From positions 1 to 64,000 of the forward strand of contig NZ_JIAG01000010.1 in NCBI RefSeq assembly GCF_000688395.1: DNA of 64,000 bases. Direction: 5' to 3'. The DNA comes from Haematomicrobium sanguinis DSM 21259. Its GTDB lineage: Bacteria > Actinomycetota > Actinomycetes > Actinomycetales > Micrococcaceae. Below, in pieces: positions 24,951-32,997 of this stretch; within the stretch, counting starts at the first letter, position 1; every line of letters starts with the position of its first letter. A program made the position numbers and the translations under genes. The notes beneath the pieces were generated by a model. That model ran no database searches and had not been told where the DNA came from. It saw only the letters and a list, made by a program, of their open reading frames with translations.

Positions 24951-26119
24951 ACCGCAGTCTCCTCGTCATCGGGGGACGTCGGCACGTTGGGATCAGTCGC
25001 TTCGTCCAGAGCCGCTCGGACCAGAAGCAGCGAGATCACCTCGTCGACCAGCTTTCCGAGCTTGCGGACGTTGCCGGTGCCGCTCGCATGAGCGTAGAGC
25101 AAAGACTTGATCTTGTCGCTGTCGAGTGCCGCCTGCTCATCGGTCGAGAGAACTTCAAAGCGACCATCTACCAGCCGATCGATAACCTGCCTAATCTCGT
25201 CGGGAGACAGCGGCTCGAACGGGATCAACGCATCGAAGCGCGAGTACAGAGCATCCCCGAGCGCTTGGCGGACCTCGTCTTCTGAGCCGTAGTTCGATGT
25301 ACAGATGATCAGTGCCGGACCAAGCTGCACCCGATAGTTCTTATCTTCGAAGACGCCTTGGTCAAAGACTTCGTAGAAGGCGCTATGGAAGACGGAGTTG
25401 GCCTTGTCGAATTCGTCGATCAGGATCACACCCGAGGACCGGTCGAGCAGATCCCGCGCGAACGAGCTCTCGAAGTGTGTGCCGCCAAAAACATAGGAGG
25501 CGAATTTGTCACTATGGAACATCGAGAACTGCTTACGAAGCAGCTTGCCACCAAGAAGTCCGTTGATGAACTGGGCAGTCTCGGTCTTGCCCACGCCGGA
25601 CGGACCGTAGAACATCAGGACGACTGGCTTGGTGCGCCGATCCGTAGTCAGGGGGTAGAGGGCAGCCAGCATCCGTTCTCGGACTGCCCGCTGTCCAACG
25701 AGATGCTCCGCGAAGCCGTCGCGGAACTTAACCAAGGTGTCGCGCGTGACGACCGGGTAGGCAAAGGACTCAACCTTCGTCTTGAACACTCGGTCCAGTT
25801 GCGTATGGATGTGTTCTGGCGGGTTGTGTAGGAGCAAGTGCTTTGGGTTGATCTCTCGCACGAGACCAACGAAGTTCGTGATGGCGTGCTCATGGACGCT
25901 CGCGTAGTCACTGGACATCGCGATCAGGCGGTCTGGTCGCGGCGCTGGCGCCTCCTCCTCGGTGCTCTCTTGCCCATCGACAGTGTGCCGGATGCGGCGT
26001 CTGGCTTCGTCGCGTTCGTTGACGGCGTCGAGCAGGTACCGTCGAGATCTCTTGCCGAGTTGCTTCTCGAACCATGAAAGGGGGCCGTAATAGACCTTGA
26101 CCTTCGTGTCACTCCCCAT
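24947..26119 (-). CDS. AAA+ ATPase, ClpB/ClpA D2-type
   Basis: 390 aa. The N-terminal 130 residues are unique. The AAA+ module follows: LVGQRAVRERMLAALYPL, Walker A FYGPSGVGKTETAQFI, FHSDKFASYVFGG, Walker B GVILIDEFDKANSVFHSAFYE, sensor 1 ALIICTSNYG, and a C-terminal small domain. This is the AAA_2/ClpB second-domain type, but with no Clp-N, no D1 and no ClpP loop seen. Start 26119 is chosen for GGGAG 6-10 nt upstream; the longer TTG start at 26134 is weaker. It overlaps the DUF6414-like gene by 11 nt and the TOPRIM-ATPase by 4 nt. It is an extra component relative to two-gene Gabija and may remodel or load the partner complex. Confidence 0.82.
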   Translation of the reverse strand: MGSDTKVKVYYGPLSWFEKQLGKRSRRYLLDAVNERDEARRRIRHTVDGQESTEEEAPAPRPDRLIAMSSDYASVHEHAITNFVGLVREINPKHLLLHNPPEHIHTQLDRVFKTKVESFAYPVVTRDTLVKFRDGFAEHLVGQRAVRERMLAALYPLTTDRRTKPVVLMFYGPSGVGKTETAQFINGLLGGKLLRKQFSMFHSDKFASYVFGGTHFESSFARDLLDRSSGVILIDEFDKANSVFHSAFYEVFDQGVFEDKNYRVQLGPALIICTSNYGSEDEVRQALGDALYSRFDALIPFEPLSPDEIRQVIDRLVDGRFEVLSTDEQAALDSDKIKSLLYAHASGTGNVRKLGKLVDEVISLLLVRAALDEATDPNVPTSPDDEETAV

Positions 26120-26882
26120 ACTCGACTCCCGCAAGGATGACGTCGTACACGTCCAGAAGCGTGTTTGGCTCCGTTGAGACGCCGTCGACCACGTCCAGGC
26201 CTGTCACAGATGCGGGCTCGGCACTGGGAGCCATCTCGGCCTGCATAGTCAGGCTGGATTCCGGGGCCCTGCCGACACGGATGCCGTGAAACACAAGACG
26301 CATCCGACCAAGATCAACCAGTCCATAGTTGTTTCGGAACGCCTGAATGTTGAAGCGCAGGATGCGCTTCGTGCCGTCCGCACTCTGTCCGAGTAGCTCG
26401 AAATACCCCTTCGCCGACGTCAGCGCGCTATCCAATTCGGCAAGATTGACAGGTAGCTCATCTATCTTAAGCATCGCCAAGTACGGCGTGTACATCTTCA
26501 TATACGCCGCGGATTCGCTACGAGCAGTAACCGTCAGGCCTTCAAGCCGCTCGATACCCTTCAGCTCACCAAGCTTGCTGAGGTAGTCGGTCAGGATGGT
26601 ATTCGAGAGCGTCTTGTTGAGGATGCTGCGTCCAACCGCCGACGCACTCGCAGCAGCGCCAGCCTCGGCAGATCCCCCGAAGAAGGGCAGCCAGTTGAAC
26701 TTTGCGGCGGCCTTCGCACGCGCCTCAGCCTCCACCTCAGCTGTCCGTTCCTTGGTCAAGTCCTTCGAAGAAGTCTCTTTGCCCCCCGCCAGGATATCCA
26801 GCAAGTCCGAGGCCGACTCCTCATCGAAGTAGACAATCTTGATCAGAGGCGGATTCGCCTGGTCTTTGCTTGCACCAATCAT
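26109..26882 (-). CDS. DUF6414-like protein
   Basis: 257 aa. It opens PLIKIVYFDEESASDLLDIL, the signature start of DUF6414. A charged helix with an Ala/Lys-rich stretch follows (EVEAEARAKAAAKFNWLPFF), then a mixed alpha/beta region (YMKMYTPYLAMLKIDELPVN, GTKRILRFNIQAFRNNYGLVDL). No catalytic motif is apparent. It could be a sensor or adaptor. The ATG overlaps the stop of the 76-aa gene as TGATG, with GGAGG upstream, and the gene overlaps the AAA+ gene. Family assignment is from memory of the N-terminal motif and is moderate. Confidence 0.65.
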   Translation of the reverse strand: MIGASKDQANPPLIKIVYFDEESASDLLDILAGGKETSSKDLTKERTAEVEAEARAKAAAKFNWLPFFGGSAEAGAAASASAVGRSILNKTLSNTILTDYLSKLGELKGIERLEGLTVTARSESAAYMKMYTPYLAMLKIDELPVNLAELDSALTSAKGYFELLGQSADGTKRILRFNIQAFRNNYGLVDLGRMRLVFHGIRVGRAPESSLTMQAEMAPSAEPASVTGLDVVDGVSTEPNTLLDVYDVILAGVEYGE

Positions 26883-27112
26883 CAGTCTTCACCTCCGGCT
26901 CCGCCGCTCAGCAGCCTGGGCTTGTCGGCCGTGTAGTTGTAGCTGACCGCCCCGTTCGGTACGGCGTCGAAGTGGTGGTCGACAAAGCGGGTACGCGTCG
27001 CCCCGCCCCAGTCCAGGTCGTCGAGGATCATTTCCCCCAGGACTTCGAACCCGACGAGGCTCAACGTGCTTGGGTAACCCCAGGGCCAGATCTGCGGAGA
27101 TACCGCCGCCAT
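26882..27112 (-). CDS. Small protein of unknown function, first gene of the island operon
   Basis: 76 aa, not recognised: IWPWGYPSTLSLVGFEVLGE, then a Trp/acidic segment ILDDLDWGGATRTRFVDHHF and a Gly-rich tail. Its stop overlaps the next start as TGATG, which supports real translation. It may be the surviving C-terminal part of a longer protein truncated when the island inserted beside tRNA-Ala, because the region upstream (27113-27376) looks degraded. Confidence 0.5.
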   Translation of the reverse strand: MAAVSPQIWPWGYPSTLSLVGFEVLGEMILDDLDWGGATRTRFVDHHFDAVPNGAVSYNYTADKPRLLSGGAGGED

Positions 27113-27376
27113 CGTCTGCCTCGCTCTCTGGCGATGGCTCGGCTGCGCGAACTCGCCTGGTGTCAGAGATTCATGTCATCTATCAGTATCTCGAAAAGGT
27201 CGCCGCGAACGGGCGACGACACGACCACGGCAAGCGGCTCGCCAACCAAGCCCTCACCAACGGCATCGACATCAGCGAAGACGAAAGGGCGACGATCCGA
27301 CTCGCTGAGCCCTTCGCCGCCCTCGCACCAACACCGGATTCAACCGATGTCAGGTGTTCTAGTACGTCTTCAATTG
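27113..27376. pseudogene. Degraded coding region between the island operon and tRNA-Ala
   Basis: In the plus-strand frame the sequence reads VSEIHVIYQYLEKVAANGRR, then ISEDERATIRLAEPFAALA, and runs on into the antisense of tRNA-Ala. This is how a tyrosine-integrase 3' end often lies against its tRNA target. No recombinase catalytic residues are visible and no full-length gene is present, so this is at best an integrase tail; it may be unrelated. Confidence 0.3.
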
Positions 27377-27449
27377 TGGAGGTAAGGGGACTCGAACCCC
27401 TGACCCCTTGCATGCCATGCAAGTGCGCTACCAGCTGCGCCATACCCCC
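27377..27449 (-). tRNA. tRNA-Ala (anticodon GGC)
   Basis: 73 nt reading GGGGGTATGGCGCAG at the 5' end, anticodon arm TTGCATGGCATGCAA with GGC, T-arm GGGGTTCGAGTCCCC, and acceptor pairing GGGGGTA with TACCTCC plus discriminator A. CCA is not encoded. Its 3' end faces the island to the left, the normal side for integration. Confidence 0.95.
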
Positions 27450-27569
27450 GCATTCGGCGGATCAATCCGCCGAAAGCAACTTCTCTAGTGTAGTAGACAT
27501 TTTCTGCTCAAACCAAATCGCGCGCCAGGAGGCACACCCCATACGTCACTTCCCCTAAAATTGGCGGGT

Positions 27570-27917
27570 ATGGAGATCATCATCCCCACCGATTGCGGCA
27601 ACGCCCCGCGCAAACTCGTCATCACGGACTTCATTACCGCCTGGGCGCTAGCCGACACCAAAACGCTCAACAGTTGGCTCGCAATAGACGCCGAATGGCT
27701 CACACCCACAGCGCCCGCAGACAGCACGCAACCGCCGCAACACAAGGCTTTGAAACTCGAATTCCTCACCCTCGCCACCCACGGCCGCGAGGCCGCCTGC
27801 AACGGCTACCTTGAGAACGCAAACACCAGGCTGGATTTCGCCCACTTTTTCCATTTCGCCACCACGGCGCGAACCAGCAAAATCACCCTGATCCGCAGCT
27901 ACCTCATCGAGAGTTAG
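27570..27917 (+). CDS. NTF2-like (SnoaL-type) small protein
   Basis: 115 aa. Typical cone-fold features: an N-terminal helix NAPRKLVITDFITAWALADTK, then WLAIDAEWLTP, and a beta-rich C-terminus, HFFHFATTARTSKITLIRSY. Small actinobacterial proteins of this type are common beside core genes and have no known function. Start ATG 27570 is preferred over the in-frame TTG at 27561. Its 3' end overlaps the convergent phosphatase gene by 4 nt. Confidence 0.65.
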   Translation: MEIIIPTDCGNAPRKLVITDFITAWALADTKTLNSWLAIDAEWLTPTAPADSTQPPQHKALKLEFLTLATHGREAACNGYLENANTRLDFAHFFHFATTARTSKITLIRSYLIES

Positions 27918-28573
27918 AGGCCAGCGTCCAATTCGGTCAATTGCCAGTGCGGCTCCGCTACATCGCCAGAGACCCACCGGAACGCATTCCAGTGACAGTT
28001 CCCCAAGTTTGTGAACCGGTTCCACGTGCCTGGCGGCAGTCCCAACATCGCGGCGGTCAAGGAGCGCGAGGAACCGCCGTGAGTAACTAAAACGAGCGTC
28101 CCGCCGTCGGTCACAGCCTCAGAATGTGACTGCAAAGAAGCCAACATCCGCTCGGCCACTTCTTCCCGGGTCTCCCCCGTACCGCCAGCGCGCACACCCG
28201 GCACACCGCCGCTCCAAAACCGCTGCAAATCCGGATCCTCGCGCGCAATATCGGCAAAAAACTTGCCCTCCCAGGGCCCTGAGGACACTTCGCGCAGACG
28301 CGAATCGAACGTCACCGGCACCCCGGCGGCGGCACCAATAATCCGCGCCGTCTCGGCCGCCCGCTCCAAGTCCGAGGAGACGACCGCAGAAATACCCCGA
28401 GCACCCAGCACCTCAGCAACCGCCGACGCTTGCGCAATGCCAGCAGCATTCAGCGGAATATCGGACACACCCTGATACCGCTTCTCCAGATTCCAGTCCG
28501 TCTGCCCATGCCGCAGAATCAGGACGTGTGAGGCAACCACAAATTTAGGAGGCGTCGGCGCCTGTGGAGGCAT
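27914..28573 (-). CDS. Histidine phosphatase family protein (phosphoglycerate mutase-like)
   Basis: 219 aa. It has the LILRHGQTDWNLEKRYQG motif with the phospho-acceptor His, the second Arg in SSDLERAAETARIIG, the acid in LREVSSGPWEGK, and the second His in [15 protein letters not shown]. It probably dephosphorylates a small metabolite; true phosphoglycerate mutase is unlikely given the length and the RsfS neighbour. The start overlaps the rsfS 3' end by 29 nt, consistent with the common actinobacterial nadD-rsfS-gpm order. Confidence 0.88.
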   Translation of the reverse strand: MPPQAPTPPKFVVASHVLILRHGQTDWNLEKRYQGVSDIPLNAAGIAQASAVAEVLGARGISAVVSSDLERAAETARIIGAAAGVPVTFDSRLREVSSGPWEGKFFADIAREDPDLQRFWSGGVPGVRAGGTGETREEVAERMLASLQSHSEAVTDGGTLVLVTHGGSSRSLTAAMLGLPPGTWNRFTNLGNCHWNAFRWVSGDVAEPHWQLTELDAGL

Positions 28574-28934
28574 CGCCGTCGATCTTCAAATCAATGACCG
28601 GCGAGTCATTCCACAATCGCTCGAGCGCGTAAAACGCGCGGTCCTCCTCATGCATGACGTGAATGACCACGGCACCATAATCGAGGAGCACCCAGCGCCC
28701 CTCAGAGCGTCCCTCGCGGCGCAGCGGCTTGTCGCCGCGCTCGGACAGCGCCTCCTCGATCACGTCCACAATGGCGTTCACCTGGCGCTCGGACGGCGCG
28801 GACGCAATCAAAAATGCGTCCGAGAGCGCCAGCCGCTCCGAAACGTCCAGCCCCAGCAAATTCGTGGCCAGCTTATCGGCCGCGGCCGCCGCGGCGACCT
28901 CGACCATCGTGCGCGAATCTTCGCTGATTGTCAC
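28545..28934 (-). CDS. rsfS: Ribosomal silencing factor RsfS
   Basis: 129 aa. Conserved RsfS/DUF143 segments: LDVSERLALSDAFLIASAPSERQVNAIVDVIEE, then GRWVLLDYGAVVIHVMHEEDRAFYALERLW. It binds ribosomal protein L14 and blocks subunit joining under starvation. It sits after nadD and a coiled-coil membrane protein as in related actinomycetes. The last residues (KIDGDASTGADAS) are encoded by DNA carrying the CATCGCCGTCG word found elsewhere in the window. Confidence 0.93.
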   Translation of the reverse strand: MTISEDSRTMVEVAAAAAADKLATNLLGLDVSERLALSDAFLIASAPSERQVNAIVDVIEEALSERGDKPLRREGRSEGRWVLLDYGAVVIHVMHEEDRAFYALERLWNDSPVIDLKIDGDASTGADAS

Positions 28935-28942
28935 TGTTCTCC

Positions 28943-30163
28943 TTAGCGATTCATGCTTTGCAAAATCAGAAAAATACCGGTTGCGAGCGTGCCGAGGCCG
29001 AGGACTAAAAGCACGGCCTGCGCCACATAAAACTTCGTGCGCGAGATCGGTTGCCGCTCGCTGGCCCCCAACGGGTCCAGCCCGTACGCGTCCCGCGCCT
29101 CGACGGGGCTCGCCTGTAGCAATTGCTCGGCGTCCACCCGCTTCAAACGCCCGGTCAACGGCGAGCGAGAGGTACGACGGCGCGTGCTCACCTGCTGCGA
29201 ATTCGTCACCACGGGCACGTGGGACGTCGCCGGACGCTTCATGACCGGACGATCCACGCCGGGAACCTTTTCAAATTCGAGAGGGGTCACCATGGCGAGG
29301 TTGTCGACGTCGGAGGGGGCGGAGCGTTGGGCTTTGGCCGCTTCGCGTGCTGTGCTCGCTTCGGGTGTGTTGCTCGCTTGCGGCGCGGATTCCTTGTGCG
29401 TCTCCGCCCGCGCCGCTTCCGCGGCCATCCGCTCTGCCTCGGCCCGCTGGGTCTCGACCCTTCCTGCCTCAGCGCGTTCAGCTTCGACCCGTTCAGCGGC
29501 AGCCTTTTCCGCCTCGGCTTGCGCCTGCAACTGGGCCTCAATGGCGCGAGCTTTCTCGGCGAGCACCTGGTGCTGTTGAATGTCCGCGAGCGAGAGGGCG
29601 TTCGGATCTTCGCGTCGCACCGCCTCCATGCCCGCGGCCTGATTCAGCACCTGCGCGGCAAGGGCCTCGCGGGCAGCCGAAATCTGCTCCAACGACATCG
29701 AATTAGTAATCGGATCCGTCACCGAGGCCGCAGCGTCTGCGGTCGGTGTCTCGGCGCCCGTTCCGCTAGCGGCGGCAACGGGCTCCTCTTCCTGCGACGC
29801 TTCTTTTGCGCCGGGCCCGCCCTGGTGATTCGCGCGTAACCGCAAGGTTCTGCGCGTGATGGGGGCATCGCCGTCGTTCTCCACGGGCGCGAAGTACTGC
29901 GGTGAGGTGCGGATATATGGCACGTCCACCGGACCGTCTGCCGCGTGGTTGAGGCGAGCACGGCGGCGACGACCGGCCGGAGCGGCTGATTCGCCTTCGC
30001 CCTCGGACTGGGCGGTGCGGCGCGCCGCTTCGACCCGCGCAGCTTCAGCGGCCGCGCGCTTCTCGGCCTCGGCCTCGGCCGCCGCGCGCGCTTCTTCGGC
30101 CAGCCGCGCTTGTTCGCGCAACTGACGCCGGGAAAGGTGGCCGTTGTCTTCGCTCATGCTCAC
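28943..30163 (-). CDS. Coiled-coil protein with C-terminal membrane anchor
   Basis: 406 aa. An N-terminal charged coiled coil (LREQARLAEEARAAAEAEAE), a low-complexity middle with further Ala/Glu/Arg heptads, and a single C-terminal TM (FYVAQAVLLVLGLGTLATGIFLIL). Comparable proteins lie between nadD and rsfS in Micrococcales and have no assigned role. The coding sequence contains two copies of the ACGACGGCG word (about 29169-29192 and 29866-29885), both in poorly conserved regions. Confidence 0.7.
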   Translation of the reverse strand: MSMSEDNGHLSRRQLREQARLAEEARAAAEAEAEKRAAAEAARVEAARRTAQSEGEGESAAPAGRRRRARLNHAADGPVDVPYIRTSPQYFAPVENDGDAPITRRTLRLRANHQGGPGAKEASQEEEPVAAASGTGAETPTADAAASVTDPITNSMSLEQISAAREALAAQVLNQAAGMEAVRREDPNALSLADIQQHQVLAEKARAIEAQLQAQAEAEKAAAERVEAERAEAGRVETQRAEAERMAAEAARAETHKESAPQASNTPEASTAREAAKAQRSAPSDVDNLAMVTPLEFEKVPGVDRPVMKRPATSHVPVVTNSQQVSTRRRTSRSPLTGRLKRVDAEQLLQASPVEARDAYGLDPLGASERQPISRTKFYVAQAVLLVLGLGTLATGIFLILQSMNR

Positions 30164-30166
30164 CCC

Positions 30167-30841
30167 CTATGAATTGTGCAATCGCGGCAGACTGGATGTG
30201 ATGGCCGGCTCGTCGTCGAGATACAGTTTGTACTTAGCGATGTATTGCACTACCCCGTCTGGAACAAGGTACCAGACCGGCTCGTGCTCCTTCACGCGAC
30301 GCCGACAGTCGGTGGAGGAAATCGCCATCGCGGGCACTTCCATCAGACTCACGTCGGTGCGGCCAAGGTTCGTCAGCTCATGCCCGGGCCGCGTCACGCC
30401 GACAAAATGCGCGAGCTTCCACAGTTCATCGACGTCCTTCCAGGACAGGATTTGCGCAAGCGCATCCGCGCCGGTGATGAAGTAGAGCTCCGAATCCGGG
30501 TACAGCTTCTTCAGATCTTTGAGCGTGTCGATCGTGAAGGTAGGCCCAGGGCGGTCAATATCCACCCGACTCACCGTGAACCGCGGGTTCGCCGCGGTGG
30601 CGATGACCGTCATGAGGTAGCGGTGCTCGGGCTTGGAAACCTTTTTGCCCTCTTTTTGCCACGGCTGACCGGTGGGCACAAAGATGACCTCGTCGAGGCT
30701 GAATTTGGAGGCCACTTCGCTGGCGGCGACCAAGTGGCCGTGGTGAATCGGGTCGAAGGTGCCACCCATCACGCCGATGCGGCGAGGACCGTCTTCGCGC
30801 GGGGGCGCGCTAGCGGGTGCGGAGGGGGCGAGTGGATTCAA
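30167..30841 (-). CDS. nadD: Nicotinate-nucleotide adenylyltransferase
   Basis: 224 aa. It has the nucleotidyltransferase motif [20 protein letters not shown], the substrate segment [36 protein letters not shown], and the ISSTDCRRR motif near the end (family ISST-x-[IL]-R). It joins ATP to nicotinate mononucleotide in NAD synthesis. It lies 3 nt upstream of the coiled-coil gene in the same direction. Confidence 0.95.
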   Translation of the reverse strand: MNPLAPSAPASAPPREDGPRRIGVMGGTFDPIHHGHLVAASEVASKFSLDEVIFVPTGQPWQKEGKKVSKPEHRYLMTVIATAANPRFTVSRVDIDRPGPTFTIDTLKDLKKLYPDSELYFITGADALAQILSWKDVDELWKLAHFVGVTRPGHELTNLGRTDVSLMEVPAMAISSTDCRRRVKEHEPVWYLVPDGVVQYIAKYKLYLDDEPAITSSLPRLHNS

Positions 30842-30855
30842 CGGAACGGAGCCCC

Positions 30856-31086
30856 CTAGTGGGAGGAGTCCGAATGCAAGCCGTGATTATTCGCGTGTTG
30901 CCGGTTGGGATCGAAATGTTCTTCATGCGCTTCGTGCCGCAGGCCGACGCTCTTGAACGCAAAGGTAATGACCAAGAGGAACAGCAGAATGGCAAGAGCA
31001 ATGGCCCCATACATGAAGGTGGGGATGGGAAGTTGGTTGACAACTTCGGCTTCCATCGGGGCGATCGCGGGCAGAATACCAATCAT
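30856..31086 (-). CDS. Small single-pass membrane protein
   Basis: 76 aa with one strong TM helix ([21 protein letters not shown]) and a His-rich cytoplasmic tail ([26 protein letters not shown]). Similar short proteins occur between proA and nadD in Microbacteriaceae-type genomes. The nine histidines could bind metal. Function unknown. It begins close behind proA and ends 14 bp before nadD, so it is probably cotranscribed. Confidence 0.75.
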   Translation of the reverse strand: MIGILPAIAPMEAEVVNQLPIPTFMYGAIALAILLFLLVITFAFKSVGLRHEAHEEHFDPNRQHANNHGLHSDSSH

Positions 31087-31200
31087 CGGTTCTCCTCAAA
31101 GTGTTGCTGGTGGCGCTCTATACATGGTACTTGCTTGGCCGAGATTCGCCGAGTTTCCCGCGCGATCCGTGACGCGTTTGGTGCGGCGCCGAGTGAGGCG

Positions 31201-32550
31201 CTAGCCGCGCACTTGACCGTCGCCATGCACAACCCACTTGGTGGTGGTGAGCTCGGCAAGGCCCATCGGTCCGCGTGCGTGCAATTTTTGGGTGGAGATT
31301 CCGACCTCGGCGCCAAGCCCCAACTCTCCCCCATCGGTGAATCTCGTGGACGCGTTGACGATCACGGCGGCCGAGTCGAGTTCGGCAACAAACCGGTCGG
31401 CGTTAGCCAGGTCATTGGTGAGGATCGCCTCGGTGTGACCGGTGGTCCAGGTGCGAATGTGCTCCAGCGCCTCATCGAGATCATCCACGACCTTCACCGC
31501 CAAATGCAGATCGAGATATTCGGTTGCCCAGTCCTCCTCGGTGGCCGGCTGGGTTTCCAGGTCCGGGATGAGCGCCTGTGCCCGTTCATCCGCATGAAGC
31601 ACGACGGCGGCACGTGCCAAAGCGCGCAACACACCTTCTCCTTGGGTCACCGCGTCCTTGTGGATCAGGAGCGTTTCGACGGTGTTGCACACGCTGGGCT
31701 TCTGAGTTTTCGCGTTCAGCAGGATCTCGGTCGCTTGCTCGGCGTTGGCGGTCTTGTCGATAAAGATGTGGACGTTGCCTTCACCGGTTTCGATGACCGG
31801 GACGGTGGATTCGGTGACCACCGTTTGAATGAGGTCGTGGCCGCCCCTGGGGATCAGCACGTCCACGAGACCGCGGGCTTTCATGAGTGCCCCGGCGCCT
31901 TCGCGCCCGTACTTGTCCGCCGAGATGATGGCGTCTTCGGGCAGGCCGACGGCGTGGAGCGCATCGCGGAGAATGCTGACAAGAACTTTGTTGGTCTCTT
32001 CCGCCGCGCTCCCGCCGCGAAGGATGGCGGCGTTCCCGCTCTTGATGGCCAGCCCGGCGATGTCCACCGTGACGTTGGGGCGCGCCTCATAAATGGCAGC
32101 GATAACGCCCATGGGGACGCGCATTTGGCGCAGCCGCAGACCGTTGGGCAGTGTCTGACCGCGCACAACTTGGCCGACGGGATCTGGCAGACCGGCGAGT
32201 TCGCGGAGCGCGTCTGCGAGGTCTGCGATCTTGGCTTTGGTGAGGGTGAGGCGCTGAATGAGGGGCGCGGCAACTCCATTCTGCTCAGCGCGCTCAAGGT
32301 CGCGCTGGTTGGCGGCGAGAATCTGGTCTGTTTTCGCGAGGAGTTGCTCCGCCATCTCGGTGAGCGCACGGTCTTTCCAGGCGCGGGTGGCACGCGCGAG
32401 CTTGCGGCTTGCCTTCTTGGCGCGCTGACCCAGTTGGGTGATGCCCTCTTGCGGCGTCAGGGTGGGTTCCAGCGTTTCCGGTGATCCTGGCTCGCTGGCG
32501 GTGTTCTCGAGGTCCGTCTCGGAAGCTGTGTCCTGGATATCCGCGCTCAT
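31201..32550 (-). CDS. proA: Gamma-glutamyl phosphate reductase
   Basis: 449 aa, about 30 residues longer than usual because of an acidic N-terminal extension. Conserved parts are RVPMGVIAAIYEARPNVTVD, SGNAAILRGGSAAEETN, VDVLIPRGGHDLI, the catalytic Cys in TQKPSVCNTVETLLIH, and the C-terminal FTDGGELGLGAEVGISTQKLHARGPMGL. It makes glutamate semialdehyde for proline synthesis. In this genome it is separated from proB by a divergently transcribed winged-helix gene. Confidence 0.96.
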   Translation of the reverse strand: MSADIQDTASETDLENTASEPGSPETLEPTLTPQEGITQLGQRAKKASRKLARATRAWKDRALTEMAEQLLAKTDQILAANQRDLERAEQNGVAAPLIQRLTLTKAKIADLADALRELAGLPDPVGQVVRGQTLPNGLRLRQMRVPMGVIAAIYEARPNVTVDIAGLAIKSGNAAILRGGSAAEETNKVLVSILRDALHAVGLPEDAIISADKYGREGAGALMKARGLVDVLIPRGGHDLIQTVVTESTVPVIETGEGNVHIFIDKTANAEQATEILLNAKTQKPSVCNTVETLLIHKDAVTQGEGVLRALARAAVVLHADERAQALIPDLETQPATEEDWATEYLDLHLAVKVVDDLDEALEHIRTWTTGHTEAILTNDLANADRFVAELDSAAVIVNASTRFTDGGELGLGAEVGISTQKLHARGPMGLAELTTTKWVVHGDGQVRG

Positions 32551-32583
32551 CCCCCCATCCTAGTCCGCGCCCCTCCCCCCGCG

Positions 32584-32650
32584 AATTTCATGACGTAACT
32601 CACGTTTCATGGCCTCCAGAGGTCATGAAAAGTACGGGAAGCCATGAAAA
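32584..32650. promoter_or_regulatory. Four TTTCATGRC sites between proA and the winged-helix gene
   Basis: TTTCATGAC at 32586-32594 and TTTCATGGC at 32605-32613 are forward; GTCATGAAA at 32622-32630 and GCCATGAAA at 32641-32649 are the reverse complements. Successive sites are 17-19 bp apart. The inner two form a near-perfect 26-bp palindrome (32605-32630, 11 of 13 positions). This is a regular operator array, probably for the adjacent winged-helix protein. Confidence 0.7.
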
Positions 32651-32671
32651 TTGCCCTGGCAGAATGGGGAG

Positions 32672-32923
32672 ATGAGCACTGAACCGGATCGAAACTCTGT
32701 CAAGGTCACCGAGCGAGTCAACGCGATCGCGCTTGAACTGCTCGACAATGCGCCCGAGGGCATTCGCTGGAGCGAGCTCAATAAAGCGATCAAGAACGAG
32801 GACCCGTCGCTACACCCCAAAACCATCAACGGCGGAGTGTGGAAGCTCATCGAAAAGTTCCCAGACCGCGTTTACAAGTCCGGCAAGGGCGTCTTCCGCT
32901 CCACCAAATTCCGCTCACACTAG
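32672..32923 (+). CDS. Small winged-helix (HARE-HTH-like) protein
   Basis: 83 aa: VNAIALELLDNAPEGIRWSELNKAIK, then LHPKTINGGVWKLIEKFPDRVYKSGKGVFRSTKF. The pattern of three helices, a recognition helix and a beta wing resembles the HARE-HTH/winged-helix modules attached to nucleases and transcription factors. Here the domain stands alone. Start ATG 32672 is preferred over an in-frame TTG at 32651. The four TTTCATGRC sites directly upstream suggest that it represses itself and perhaps proA. Confidence 0.65.
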   Translation: MSTEPDRNSVKVTERVNAIALELLDNAPEGIRWSELNKAIKNEDPSLHPKTINGGVWKLIEKFPDRVYKSGKGVFRSTKFRSH

Positions 32924-32997
32924 GCAAATTTAAGCGTCTTGTTCACGGTTAAGCGTCCTATATGGCGCTGAAAACCTCGAAAGGCGCTTAAATTTGC
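32924..32997. terminator. Long-looped inverted repeat between convergent genes
   Basis: GCAAATTTAAGCG (32924-32936) and CGCTTAAATTTGC (32985-32997) are perfect complements with a 48-nt loop. The repeat fills exactly the gap between the winged-helix stop and the proB stop, so it probably ends both transcripts. The loop contains another TTAAGCGTC. Confidence 0.6.

Noticed and set aside
30817-32484. 555-codon plus-strand frame opposite proA
   Set aside because: Runs antisense through proA and the small TM gene; composition is that of a shadow frame.
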